This document shows positions 29,251-40,511 of a DNA stretch of 64,000 nucleotides, one piece after another. Source of the DNA: Trichomonas vaginalis G3 (Eukaryota > Parabasalia > Trichomonadida > Trichomonadidae); contig NC_067206.1 in NCBI RefSeq assembly GCF_026262505.1, forward strand, positions 17,070,641-17,134,640, in the 5' to 3' direction. Each line of letters starts with the position of its first letter. Positions within the stretch are counted from its first letter, which is position 1. Both the position numbers and the translations under genes were made by a program. A model generated the notes under the pieces. The model ran no database searches and was not told the origin of the DNA. It saw only the letters and a program-made list of their open reading frames with translations.

Positions 29251-29514
29251 TATTTTCATTTTATTGTTTCTTAATAAAGAATTTACTTTAATATTCTTAA
29301 TTGTTTTCTTTTTTATATTTAATTTTTGATATCTATTTTAAAAAACTTATACAAATTCGAGTCAGCTAATAATTGAATTGAAAAAATAAAAAGAAAACAT
29401 ATAATTTTTAATCCGTCTAATTGAATAAGCAATATTATAAATATTATGTTAAACGGTTAATTTTTTCTCAAAAAAAATTATTTCGAATTTCCGAAATTTT
29501 TGACATTTTGGCTG

Positions 29515-29692
29515 AGAACTATGGTCTGCGAGGTACATAGATAGAATCAGTACCTCGCAGACTATAGTTCTCTATATGGCGCCGAAAATTTTTTGGTGAA
29601 ATGTCGTCGCATTTCACCAAAAATTTTTCGGCGCCATAGGAAGAATTGGAGGGTGTGAGATACTATTACATGCTATAGTACTCACACCCTCC
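29515..29692. repeat. Three-palindrome block of Z1
   Basis: Same P1-P2-P3 order as in Z0. P2 differs from the Z0 version by shorter A/T runs in the arm and by its loop. Confidence 0.95.
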
Positions 29693-30241
29693 AACTCCCA
29701 ATCAAAATCGCATAAAATTTGCTACTTATCTTCAGATTACCTCCCATTATAAAATATATCATTGCTATCTCATCGTACTATATTTCCACCCTATTGTATT
29801 TAAAAATATAAAATTTTTTGATAATATATTTTTATATCTTGAATTTTCAAGCAAAATATTCACAGATAATATAATGGGAAATCTATCTCAACCTAGCCTT
29901 AAAGTACCAAACTCCTGCTTGCATTCTCACTCACAAATATTAAACATCCATCTCCAAAAAACTAAATTCTTCACAATTTTTTAAAATTGAGAACATAAAA
30001 AATGTATGCATTCAATAATTTAAGATACTAACAAATATTAAAAACTTCAAAATATCAGATATTAACGTTTTTCAATTAAAAAAATATCATTTTGCTTTTC
30101 AATTCGAACATAAATCTTAAATATTTTTAATTAATATCTGATTTACAGCATTATTATCCATTTATAAATCTGACAAATAAATGACAAAACCATCAGAAAT
30201 AGTGTCACTTTTTGTCAAAAGTGAAGTCACGCTATTTTTCA
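29693..30241. other. Right terminal region of Z1
   Basis: AT-rich DNA containing the inverted counterparts of the left end: CTTGCATTCTCACTCACAAA at about 29918 and GTCAAAAGTGAAGTCACGC at the tip. No gene is seen. The same applies to the matching stretch of each other Z copy. Confidence 0.7.
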
Positions 30242-30710
30242 TGCACAACACTCCATGGGCAAGCTTGTCGCAATTCAATGGGTTCCAAATCCAGGCAAGA
30301 AGACGAAGGTCAGACACATTGACGGTGACAAGCTCAACAACCGTAAGGAGAACCTCGAGTGGTTCTAAGAGTAAAAAAATATTTAGGGGGAAACCCCAAG
30401 TAAATTTAAGTGTTTAGTTGGATAAGTAGGCACTATTAATGGTAATTTGGAAAATTAGCTCCCGACCTTTGAATTGGGCTCTTTCGTTATCTTCCCAGTT
30501 GCGTAGGAGGTCGTCCCAGAGGAGTTGGTAGAATTGCCAATTCAAGGACGATTTGTCCTCCCAGGCATTGAGGATGTACTGCTCGTAGAGTCTCATGACC
30601 TCTGCCTTGCACCAGACACCCTCTCCCTTGGAACGTAAGGCTTCTTCGAAGTGCTCGAATGCGATTGGCTGCTTGACCATCCGAAATGACACTTTTTGTC
30701 CGTTTGGTCA

Positions 30711-30965
30711 ATGTTCGTGTCTCGTGCCATAGTCGACGAAAATACAGACAAACAGGTTATATATGAGTTTGAGACCAAGAATGGTGTAACTCGACCTGTC
30801 CGATTCAAAGACTCCGAGGGCGACCATGAAATTAAACGGAAATTAGCTAGGAAGGAATATAAAATGGACTGGTTGCCACCACCTCCACCACCTTTACCTG
30901 TTCCTCAAGTAAATAAGCCTTTCCCGTTCCCAAGAATTCCCACATTTAAATTCAAATTCGAATAA
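30711..30965 (+). CDS. Small Pro-rich X protein (copy X2)
   Basis: 84 residues from the first ATG, open through the DWLPPPPPPLPVPQ stretch to FKFKFE. It is divergent from the 88-residue gene (30414-30680) and tail-to-tail with the polymerase gene. No known family. Confidence 0.45.
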   Translation: MFVSRAIVDENTDKQVIYEFETKNGVTRPVRFKDSEGDHEIKRKLARKEYKMDWLPPPPPPLPVPQVNKPFPFPRIPTFKFKFE

Positions 30966-30972
30966 AAATTTT

Positions 30973-33111
30973 TTATTTCATGCAATGTTTAACTATTTCA
31001 CCATCTTCTTTAACACCCCAGTACTTACGCTTGGAGAGGACATGAACTTCGGTGAAAATTTTGTCCAATTTGAATTGACCCATCTTTTCACCGACCATTC
31101 CCATTTCAATGAGTTTGTTATAGCCTTCTTCGTTCGTCATGAGTGCGTCAATGTTCTCATAGTAAACCTTGACTTTGGATTTGACTTCGGAGAAGAACTC
31201 ATTGTAGTTGTCAAGGACTGCCTTTGCGAACTGAGGGTAAGACCAATGTTCGACAATAGGTTTTAATGTGGTTACTAAGCCACTTTGACCTTGAGTGAAT
31301 TCGTACTTCAAAACAAAAGGAGAAAACCTTTCAACAAAGTTGTCGACCTTCTCATAATGTTTACTCTTCATCTCTTGAGGTTTCTTAATGGAATATCCCC
31401 ATGTCGAATTCATAAGCAATTTGAGTGTCATTGCAAGTTTGGGGTTTGAAGCTTTCCTAATATCATACAGTTGTTGTATGACTTTTCCAACTGTATAGTT
31501 CCTTCCCGGGAACTCACCATCTTCGTTTGGAATTCCAGTCGGAATATATTGGACAAACCTCATGTATGCAGCGTTAAGGTCGACATAGTATATCTTTTCA
31601 TCTGAGTCGAACTTGTTGCAACCAATTGGTCCAGTTTGTGGAAATTCAAGTGAGTCTCTTATCTTCTGAGAAACTTCTCCTGTTATCTCATAAACATCGT
31701 CGAAGCAACCTGTTTCATATAAAACCTTCTGACCTAACTCAGATGCTCTCCAATATAATTTGACGTCAATTGGATGTCTCAATGGAAGTTTGTTTATAGC
31801 ATCTTGAAGTTCTTGCAACCTCATTGGAAGTTCTTCTGGTTCAGGTTGGTATCCGAACATACCAACCCCTTGTGGAACCGTGTACTTCTTTTGTACTAGA
31901 ACTTTGTCTGGAACAACTTTTGGTCTTGCTAACAATGAAAAGTTTGTTTCGTCTTTTGGTACAAAAGTTTCTGTCAGCTTGTCATCTGGAATTGGTTCCA
32001 ACAAACCTTTCTTGAAAAGAATGTTGACAGCTCTGACAATGTTGCACTTACTTTTACCAAAGAATGGGTTTGTAAGACTTTCGTTCAACATGAAGTGGTT
32101 GTGGACAATTACAATCTTCAACCATGGTAAGTCTTTGTCAACAACATAGTCGTCATGTGAAGAACCTTTAGCTGTAGGTATGTTGACTCGGATATTGACA
32201 TTTGCCAACGGTGCAATTTTTGCCAATTGACCTCTGAGAATGTACCTTGTCTTCACACATGACTCAAGATACTTCATCTTCTCATCTGTAACAAGACCAG
32301 AGTTCCTGAGACATGTAAGAATGCAAGGTTCATTGACAATTGTTTCAATTGAATTGTAAATTCCATACCTTGTCAAGTCAATGTCAGACTTATTTATGAA
32401 GGGGAAGTATCCAGCATGTTGTCTGACTGCTTGAGGGTTAGGTTGGTACCATTCGAACTTGACACTTGCAATTCCTTCAATTGCATTCAAAATGTCTGAG
32501 TCGGAGTCAACCATTTGTTCTCTCTTTGTAGTCTTGAAAGCGTCAAGAAGTTTTGCGGCTGTTTGTTCATTGCCATGTGCATAGTAAATGTGACCATCCA
32601 AATCTGTTATGGTCAATCTGAGATTGTGTCCTTTCTTATTTCCGTCTTGAATTGCAGCAAGTACTCCCATGAAGCCTTCTTTGTTCTTTCCTTCGTCAAA
32701 GTTTACTGTAAAGGTTCGACCAGATGTAATTTGACTTCTAACTTCACGATACTTTTCATATGCATATCTTGTTCTTTCCATGGGAGCATGTGCGTCTTCA
32801 CCTTTTCCTTTTTTCCTTCTCAAAGGATGCAATTGTTCGTCATGTTTCCAGTAGAATCTGGCAAAGCCGTCGTGTCCTTCAACTTGAGGTTCACTAACAT
32901 CGAAAGGCATGTCCATAAGACGTTCTTCTTCTAACCTCTCTAGTCTGTTTGGATAATTGGCACGTGCTGTTTCCAAATCCATTTCGTAGCGAAGACCAGA
33001 CAATTTGTCATAGACTTTTATGGGTCTTCCCTTCCTATATTTAAAATTCTTCGAAACTCTCCAACCATATCTTTGTAACTCTGCTTTTATTCTAGCAGAC
33101 TTTCTATCCAT
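30973..33111 (-). CDS. DNA polymerase B-like protein of X (copy X2)
   Basis: 712 residues. The N-terminal basic domain is MDRKSARIKAELQRYGWRVS. A middle domain contains SGRTFTVNFDEGKNKEGFMG and LRLTITDLDGHIYYAHGNE. At about residues 260-350 lies a region with EPCILTCLRNSG and VHNHFMLNESL that matches in order the NCFVYACIQAG/EDHYMLNE region of the Polinton A polymerase. Palm-like motifs follow: IYYVDLNAAYMRFV (A-like), LAMTLKLLMNSTWGYSIKK (B-like), VKVYYENIDALMTNE (C position) and LSKRKYWGV. I see no exonuclease-like segment between the peptidase-like region and the palm. The palm is unusual for the family, so its activity is uncertain. It looks whole. Confidence 0.7.
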   Translation of the reverse strand: MDRKSARIKAELQRYGWRVSKNFKYRKGRPIKVYDKLSGLRYEMDLETARANYPNRLERLEEERLMDMPFDVSEPQVEGHDGFARFYWKHDEQLHPLRRKKGKGEDAHAPMERTRYAYEKYREVRSQITSGRTFTVNFDEGKNKEGFMGVLAAIQDGNKKGHNLRLTITDLDGHIYYAHGNEQTAAKLLDAFKTTKREQMVDSDSDILNAIEGIASVKFEWYQPNPQAVRQHAGYFPFINKSDIDLTRYGIYNSIETIVNEPCILTCLRNSGLVTDEKMKYLESCVKTRYILRGQLAKIAPLANVNIRVNIPTAKGSSHDDYVVDKDLPWLKIVIVHNHFMLNESLTNPFFGKSKCNIVRAVNILFKKGLLEPIPDDKLTETFVPKDETNFSLLARPKVVPDKVLVQKKYTVPQGVGMFGYQPEPEELPMRLQELQDAINKLPLRHPIDVKLYWRASELGQKVLYETGCFDDVYEITGEVSQKIRDSLEFPQTGPIGCNKFDSDEKIYYVDLNAAYMRFVQYIPTGIPNEDGEFPGRNYTVGKVIQQLYDIRKASNPKLAMTLKLLMNSTWGYSIKKPQEMKSKHYEKVDNFVERFSPFVLKYEFTQGQSGLVTTLKPIVEHWSYPQFAKAVLDNYNEFFSEVKSKVKVYYENIDALMTNEEGYNKLIEMGMVGEKMGQFKLDKIFTEVHVLSKRKYWGVKEDGEIVKHCMK

Positions 33112-33153
33112 TCTATATGGGGCATTTTTATAAAAAAAAAAAATATTTTTTCT

Positions 33154-33633
33154 TTACTTTACATAACCGCCTGCTGCCATAAGTCTTTGACGCCAACCCA
33201 TACCAGCTAATGAAGGTTGACTTGGTTTAGTTTGGAAACTAAACTTTGGTTTTGGTTTATCTTCAGTTTTTGGTTTCTCTTCTTCTATCGGTTTTTCGTC
33301 ACTTTTCGGTTCCTCTGACTTTACTTCACTTGCAGGAACAGTTGTGTCGTCAACATCTTCATAAATATCATATGCCATTTGTTTTTGTTTTCCTTTCAAC
33401 TTTTTGTGTTTGTTGTAAAGTTTAGAATATTTCGACTCTAAGTCAATGAGATGTTCTATAATGAACTGTTGGTCAGTGAAGTAAACTTTTCCATCTGTTG
33501 TCTCCAAAGCTGTAATGCATGAAAAATAGCGTGACTTCATTTTTGACAGTTTACAAATGTAAAGTGTTGCATCCTTAAAAACTTGGAAATATATACATTC
33601 ATGAATTATCTTGTATATTAATTGAAAATCCAT
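33154..33633 (-). CDS. Lys/Pro-rich X protein with Z2-derived start
   Basis: Same 159-residue chimera as at 26858-27337. The Z/X border is at 33519/33520, near residue 38. Confidence 0.5.
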   Translation of the reverse strand: MDFQLIYKIIHECIYFQVFKDATLYICKLSKMKSRYFSCITALETTDGKVYFTDQQFIIEHLIDLESKYSKLYNKHKKLKGKQKQMAYDIYEDVDDTTVPASEVKSEEPKSDEKPIEEEKPKTEDKPKPKFSFQTKPSQPSLAGMGWRQRLMAAGGYVK

Positions 33634-34213
33634 AAAACCCTAACAATATTTTTTCTTAAAAAAACTATAAAAATATAAATAAAATTAATCGTTAAATAAA
33701 AATATTTGATATTAGAATTTTATTGGAAAAATAAAAAACTTAATATTTTAAAGAAATACTTAAATACTTGAATGTTTTAACTTTTACATTATCATATAGA
33801 CTCTCAAATTATTGATTGGAAACGGTTTGAGGGTTATCAATTTAAAAAAAATTGTGAGTTTTTTAAATTTTTGGCAATGAGTTTTAAAAATTTGTGAGTG
33901 AGAATGTGTGTTGATGCTTGGCACTTTGAAGGGAAGATGTTCTGGGTTCACAATTATTAATGGGATAAATAAAATGATTATAAATATAATATATTAGAAA
34001 ATAATTTGCAAAATCTCTCCATTTTTATAAATTTAATAATAGAAGTTGATCTATATAGAAAGAGTTTTATCTATTAAGTTTTTGGCTTTTGCCTTCAAAT
34101 CATTAATATAATTTTTTCAAAAAAATTGTTTTATTTAAAATAAACAAATTTTATCAAATAACTAGTATTTTTAAATTATCTTTTGAAAAATTGAAAAATT
34201 TACAAATTAAAAA

Positions 34214-35185
34214 ATGGAAGACATCTTGGTTCGTCTCGAAAACCCAGAAGATCTTAAAACTTTTCAACTCCCAACCGTTCCCGCCGATCAGGTTCTCAAC
34301 GTAATTGAAGAAAAATATCAAGAATACATTAATAATCCAAATGTAACTCTCGAAGATACGGCAAAAACACTTTCAATAGGAAAAGAACGTTTGAAAAAAA
34401 TTTTCGTACTACTCGGCTATCCAATAAAAGAAAGAGGAAGACCAAAGAAAAAAATTTTTGAGGAAGATGTATACAAAATTTTGGAAATTAAAGCACAATA
34501 TGACATTGGATACAAAAGGATCAAAGAATCATATTTCGAAAAAGTCGAAAGATTTACATTCAACGATGCTTTCAAAATTTTCAATCAACAACATTTGTTT
34601 ACATTTCACAGGCATCAGAAAATCGACGAACATCCACATGAATACGTTGCTCAATATGTTAATCAATTGTGGCATACTGATTTGAAATTTCTGAAGGACG
34701 ATAACGGTAACCTTCAATATTTAATTTCATTTCTTGATGACAGAAGCAGATACATTATTTGCTGGGATGTTTTCGATACAAAAGAAATGAAAAATACTGC
34801 CAGAGTATTTCGTCACGCAATTGATTTAGTCAAATTAGTTCCACATGGAATTCTCACAGATAATGGAACAGAATTCATTGGAAAAGATTTTGAAGCGGTT
34901 TGCCAAGAATTCAATATAAAACATTTCAAAACTCATCCGTACTCTCCAGAGGAAAATGGAAAAATTGAAAGGAGTTGGGAGACTCTTTTCAAGACAAACC
35001 CTGGAGTGAACGTCTTTGAGTTCATCCCCAATGTTGTTTCCCAGTATAATAGGGTATGGAAACACTCCGCATTATTCAAACTCTTTGGGGAGAAATTGAC
35101 TCCATTTGAGGCCTGGGAAAGAGGCCCCAAATGGACAAAAGATCTCTGCGCTGAACCAGGCTTCGAAAAAAATCTTAGAGATTAA
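34214..35185 (+). CDS. Z transposase (copy Z2)
   Basis: 323 residues, identical in translation to the Z1 copy, with all three catalytic acidic residues. Confidence 0.9.
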   Translation: MEDILVRLENPEDLKTFQLPTVPADQVLNVIEEKYQEYINNPNVTLEDTAKTLSIGKERLKKIFVLLGYPIKERGRPKKKIFEEDVYKILEIKAQYDIGYKRIKESYFEKVERFTFNDAFKIFNQQHLFTFHRHQKIDEHPHEYVAQYVNQLWHTDLKFLKDDNGNLQYLISFLDDRSRYIICWDVFDTKEMKNTARVFRHAIDLVKLVPHGILTDNGTEFIGKDFEAVCQEFNIKHFKTHPYSPEENGKIERSWETLFKTNPGVNVFEFIPNVVSQYNRVWKHSALFKLFGEKLTPFEAWERGPKWTKDLCAEPGFEKNLRD

Positions 35186-35360
35186 CAAATAATTTCAAAA
35201 ACAAGAAAATTCAAAAAATCACAAAAAGGAAGTTAAGGAATAAACACTTACATTTATTACATTTGGATTTTTTAAAAAATTCAGTATTATTTTTAGAAAT
35301 AAGATAATATAGTTCTAAATAAAACAAAGAATGTTAAGAATGAAGAAGGAATTAGCGGAT

Positions 35361-35544
35361 GCAGCCGAAGCACACTCACAAATTACTCTCAATATCCACT
35401 CAAATCATACAAAGTTTTGTCGAATAGTTTGATATAAAGACAAAAAATTTACAATTTTTAATTAAATCCGAACAATCTTACATATGCAGCTGAAGCACAC
35501 TCACAAATTACTCTCAATATCCACTCAAATCATACAAAGTTTTA
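35361..35544. repeat. 125-bp repeat, about 1.5 copies (Z2)
   Basis: Units at 35361 and 35486, the same count as in Z1. Confidence 0.9.
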
Positions 35545-35807
35545 TATTTTCATTTTATTGTTTCTTAATAAAGAATTTACTTTAATATTCTTAATTGTTT
35601 CTTTTTTATATTTAATTTTTGATATCTATTTTAAAAAACTTATACAAATTCGAGTCAGCTAATAATTGAATTGAAAAAATAAAAAGAAAACATATAATTT
35701 TTAATCCGTCTAATTGAATAAGCAATATTATAAATATTATGTTAAACGGTTAATTTTTTCTCAAAAAAAATTATTTCGAATTTCCGAAATTTTTGACATT
35801 TTGGCTG

Positions 35808-35985
35808 AGAACTATGGTCTGCGAGGTACATAGATAGAATCAGTACCTCGCAGACTATAGTTCTCTATATGGCGCCGAAAATTTTTTGGTGAAATGTCGT
35901 CGCATTTCACCAAAAATTTTTCGGCGCCATAGGAAGAATTGGAGGGTGTGAGATACTATTACATGCTATAGTACTCACACCCTCC
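35808..35985. repeat. Three-palindrome block of Z2
   Basis: Sequence as in Z1. Confidence 0.95.
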
Positions 35986-36534
35986 AACTCCCAATCAAAA
36001 TCGCATAAAATTTGCTACTTATCTTCAGATTACCTCCCATTATAAAATATATCATTGCTATCTCATCGTACTATATTTCCACCCTATTGTATTTAAAAAT
36101 ATAAAATTTTTTGATAATATATTTTTATATCTTGAATTTTCAAGCAAAATATTCACAGATAATATAATGGGAAATCTATCTCAACCTAGCCTTAAAGTAC
36201 CAAACTCCTGCTTGCATTCTCACTCACAAATATTAAACATCCATCTCCAAAAAACTAAATTCTTCACAATTTTTTAAAATTGAGAACATAAAAAATGTAT
36301 GCATTCAATAATTTAAGATACTAACAAATATTAAAAACTTCAAAATATCAGATATTAACGTTTTTCAATTAAAAAAATATCATTTTGCTTTTCAATTCGA
36401 ACATAAATCTTAAATATTTTTAATTAATATCTGATTTACAGCATTATTATCCATTTATAAATCTGACAAATAAATGACAAAACCATCAGAAATAGTGTCA
36501 CTTTTTGTCAAAAGTGAAGTCACGCTATTTTTCA

Positions 36535-39500
36535 TGCACAACACTCCATGGGCAAGCTTGTCGCAATTCAATGGGTTCCAAATCCAGGCAAGAAGACGAA
36601 GGTCAGACACATTGACGGTGACAAGCTCAACAACCGTAAGGAGAACCTCGAGTGGTTCTAAGAGTAAAAAAATATTTTAGGGGGAAACCCCAAGTAAATT
36701 TAAGTGTTTAGTTGGATAAGTAGGCACTATTAATGGTAATTTGGAAAATTAGCTCCCGACCTTTGAATTGGGCTCTTTCGTTATCTTCCCAGTTGCGTAG
36801 GAGGTCGTCCCAGAGGAGTTGGTAGAATTGCCAATTCAAGGACGATTTGTCCTCCCAGGCATTGAGGATGTACTGCTCGTAGAGTCTCATGACCTCTGCC
36901 TTGCACCAGACACCTCTCCCTTGGAACGTAAGGCTTCTTCGAAGTGCTCGAATGCGATTGGCTGCTTGACCATCCGAAATGACACTTTTTGTCCGTTTGG
37001 TCAATGTTCGTGTCTCGTGCCATAGTCGACGAAAATACAGACAAACAGGTTATATATGAGTTTGAGACCAAGAATGGTGTAACTCGACCTGTCCGATTCA
37101 AAGACTCCGAGGGCGACCATGAAATTAAACGGAAATTAGCTAGGAAGGAATATAAAATGGACTGGTTGCCACCACCTCCACCACCTTTACCTGTTCCTCA
37201 AGTAAATAAGCCTTTCCCGTTCCCAAGAATTCCCACATTTAAATTCAAATTCGAATAAAAATTTTTTATTTCATGCAATGTTTAACTATTTCACCATCTT
37301 CTTTAACACCCCAGTACTTACGCTTGGAGAGGACATGAACTTCGGTGAAAATTTTGTCCAATTTGAATTGACCCATCTTTTCACCGACCATTCCCATTTC
37401 AATGAGTTTGTTATAGCCTTCTTCGTTCGTCATGAGTGCGTCAATGTTCTCATAGTAAACCTTGACTTTGGATTTGACTTCGGAGAAGAACTCATTGTAG
37501 TTGTCAAGGACTGCCTTTGCGAACTGAGGGTAAGACCAATGTTCGACAATAGGTTTTAATGTGGTTACTAAGCCACTTTGACCTTGAGTGAATTCGTACT
37601 TCAAAACAAAAGGAGAAAACCTTTCAACAAAGTTGTCGACCTTCTCATAATGTTTACTCTTCATCTCTTGAGGTTTCTTAATGGAATATCCCCATGTCGA
37701 ATTCATAAGCAATTTGAGTGTCATTGCAAGTTTGGGGTTTGAAGCTTTCCTAATATCATACAGTTGTTGTATGACTTTTCCAACTGTATAGTTCCTTCCC
37801 GGGAACTCACCATCTTCGTGGTTTAATTCCAGTCGGAATATATTGGACAAACCTCATGTATGCAGCGTTAAGGTCGACATAGTATATCTTTTTCATCTGA
37901 GTCGAACTTGTTGCAACCAATTGGTCCAGTTTGTGGAAATTCAAGTGAGTCTCTTATCTTCTGAGAAACTTCTCCTGTTATCTCATAAACATCGTCGAAG
38001 CAACCTGTTTCATATAAAACCTTCTGACCTAACTCAGATGCTCTCCAATATAATTTGACGTCAATTGGATGTCTCAATGGAAGTTTGTTTATAGCATCTT
38101 GAAGTTCTTGCAACCTCATTGGAAGTTCTTCTGGTTCAGGTTGGTATCCGAACATACCAACCCCTTGTGGAACCGTGTACTTCTTTTGTACTAGAACTTT
38201 GTCTGGAACAACTTTTGGTCTTGCTAACAATGAAAAGTTTGTTTCGTCTTTTGGTACAAAAGTTTCTGTCAGCTTGTCATCTGGAATTGGTTCCAACAAA
38301 CCTTTCTTGAAAAGAATGTTGACAGCTCTGACAATGTTGCACTTACTTTTACCAAAGAATGGGTTTGTAAGACTTTCGTTCAACATGAAGTGGTTGTGGA
38401 CAATTACAATCTTCAACCATGGTAAGTCTTTGTCAACAACATAGTCGTCATGTGAAGAACCTTTAGCTGTAGGTATGTTGACTCGGATATTGACATTTGC
38501 CAACGGTGCAATTTTTGCCAATTGACCTCTGAGAATGTACCTTGTCTTCACACATGACTCAAGATACTTCATCTTCTCATCTGTAACAAGACCAGAGTTC
38601 CTGAGACATGTAAGAATGCAAGGTTCATTGACAATTGTTTCAATTGAATTGTAAATTCCATACCTTGTCAAGTCAATGTCAGACTTATTTATGAAGGGGA
38701 AGTATCCAGCATGTTGTCTGACTGCTTGAGGGTTAGGTTGGTACCATTCGAACTTGACACTTGCAATTCCTTCAATTGCATTCAAAATGTCTGAGTCGGA
38801 GTCAACCATTTGTTCTCTCTTTGTAGTCTTGAAAGCGTCAAGAAGTTTTGCGGCTGTTTGTTCATTGCCATGTGCATAGTAAATGTGACCATCCAAATCT
38901 GTTATGGTCAATCTGAGATTGTGTCCTTTCTTATTTCCGTCTTGAATTGCAGCAAGTACTCCCATGAAGCCTTCTTTGTTCTTTCCTTCGTCAAAGTTTA
39001 CTGTAAAGGTTCGACCAGATGTAATTTGACTTCTAACTTCACGATACTTTTCATATGCATATCTTGTTCTTTCCATGGGAGCATGTGCGTCTTCACCTTT
39101 TCCTTTTTTCCTTCTCAAAGGATGCAATTGTTCGTCATGTTTCCAGTAGAATCTGGCAAAGCCGTCGTGTCCTTCAACTTGAGGTTCACTAACATCGAAA
39201 GGCATGTCCATAAGACGTTCTTCTTCTAACCTCTCTAGTCTGTTTGGATAATTGGCACGTGCTGTTTCCAAATCCATTTCGTAGCGAAGACCAGACAATT
39301 TGTCATAGACTTTTATGGGTCTTCCCTTCCTATATTTAAAATTCTTCGAAACTCTCCAACCATATCTTTGTAACTCTGCTTTTATTCTAGCAGACTTTCT
39401 ATCCATTCTATATGGGGCATTTTTATAAAAATAAAAAAATATTTTTTCTTTACTTTACATAACCGCCTGCTGCCATAAGTCTTTGACGCCAACCCATACC

Positions 39501-39815
39501 AGCTAATGAAGGTTGACTTGGTTTAGTTTGGAAACTAAACTTTGGTTTTGGTTTATCTTCAGTTTTTGGTTTCTCTTCTTCTATCGGTTTTTCGTCACTT
39601 TTCGGTTCCTCTGACTTTACTTCACTTGCAGGAACAGTTGTGTCGTCAACATCTTCATAAATATCATATGCCATTTGTTTTTGTTTTCCTTTCAACTTTT
39701 TGTGTTTGTTGTAAAGTTTAGAATATTTCGACTCTAAGTCAATGAGATGTTCTATAATGAACTGTTGGTCAGTGAAGTAAACTTTTCCATCTGTTGTCTC
39801 CAAAGCTGTAATGCA
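36535..39815. mobile_element. X block, copy X3 (fossil)
   Basis: HNH micro-ORF at 36548-36661 and Pro-rich gene to 37258. The copy looks broken at about three places, including the 88-residue gene and the polymerase. Confidence 0.75.
37266..39406 (-). pseudogene. DNA polymerase B-like protein of X (copy X3)
   Basis: Same protein as in X2. It looks broken at about two places. Confidence 0.75.
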
Positions 39816-39929
39816 TGAAAAATAGCGTGACTTCATTTTTGACAGTTTACAAATGTAAAGTGTTGCATCCTTAAAAACTTGGAAATATATACATTCATGA
39901 ATTATCTTGTATATTAATTGAAAATCCAT
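39450..39929 (-). CDS. Lys/Pro-rich X protein with Z3-derived start
   Basis: Open 159-residue chimera as in X1 and X2; border at 39815/39816. Confidence 0.5.
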   Translation of the reverse strand: MDFQLIYKIIHECIYFQVFKDATLYICKLSKMKSRYFSCITALETTDGKVYFTDQQFIIEHLIDLESKYSKLYNKHKKLKGKQKQMAYDIYEDVDDTTVPASEVKSEEPKSDEKPIEEEKPKTEDKPKPKFSFQTKPSQPSLAGMGWRQRLMAAGGYVK

Positions 39930-40511
39930 AAAACCCTAACAATATTTTTTCTTAAAAAAACTATAAAAATATAAATAAAATTAATCGTTAAATAAAAATA
40001 TTTGATATTAGAATTTTATTGGAAAAATAAAAAACTTAATATTTTAAAGAAATACTTAAATACTTGAATGTTTTAACTTTTACATTATCATATAGACTCT
40101 CAAATTATTGATTGGAAACGGTTTGAGGGTTATCAATTTAAAAAAAATTGTGAGTTTTTTAAATTTTTGGCAATGAGTTTTAAAAATTTGTGAGTGAGAA
40201 TGTGTGTTGATGCTTGGCACTTTGAAGGGAAGATGTTCTGGGTTCACAATTATTAATGGGATAAATAAAATGATTATAAATATAATATATTAGAAAATAA
40301 TTTGCAAAATCTCTCCATTTTTATAAATTTAATAATAGAAGTTGATCTATATAGAAAGAGCATTTTATCTATTAAGTTTTTGGCTTTTGCCTTCAAATCA
40401 TTAATATAATTTTTTCAAAAAAATTGTTTTATTTAAAATAAACAAATTTTATCAAATAACTAGTATTTTTAAATTATCTTTTGAAAAATTGAAAAATTTA
40501 CAAATTAAAAA

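Larger units (their letters stand above)
27224..30241 (+). mobile_element. Transposon Z, full copy Z1 (rve-type, IS481/Ginger-like)
   Basis: 3018 bp. It starts TGAAAAATAGCGTGACTTCA and ends with the matching CGCTATTTTTCA, flanked by TGCA at 27220-27223 and 30242-30245. The terminal repeats are long and diverged (about 0.4 kb), with a near-identical outer about 24 bp and a GCATTCTCACTCACAAAT block (or its complement) inside. Order: left repeat, transposase, 125-bp repeats, palindrome block, right repeat. The transposase and ends suggest the IS481EU/Ginger-like group of eukaryotic rve transposons; the exact superfamily needs a database comparison. Confidence 0.85.
30242..33519. mobile_element. 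X block, copy X2 (looks whole)
   Basis: All five X genes are open here, making it the best reference copy. HNH micro-ORF 30255-30368 (+), 88-residue protein 30414-30680 (-), Pro-rich protein 30711-30965 (+), polymerase 30973-33111 (-), Lys/Pro-rich chimera 33154-33633 (-, start in Z2). Confidence 0.75.
33520..36534 (+). mobile_element. Transposon Z, full copy Z2
   Basis: 3015 bp, with TGCA at both edges and the same internal order as Z1. The transposase is open. Confidence 0.85.

Noticed and set aside
29515-29692. Rho-independent-type terminators in the Z palindromes
   Set aside because: The organism is a eukaryote, the arms are very long and there are three in a row without T-tails, so terminator is not the best reading.
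30181-30417. 78-codon frame MTKPSEIVSLF across the Z right end
   Set aside because: It runs across the Z/X border in a different frame from the HNH tail and has no domain; the HNH micro-ORF is the better reading.
30985-31266. 93-codon plus-strand frame opposite the polymerase C-terminus
   Set aside because: A shadow frame: low-complexity Phe-rich translation on the strand opposite a recognised gene.
32515-32934. 139-codon plus-strand frame, also at matching places in the other X copies
   Set aside because: It is antisense to the polymerase B-like gene and its conservation follows from the repeated DNA.
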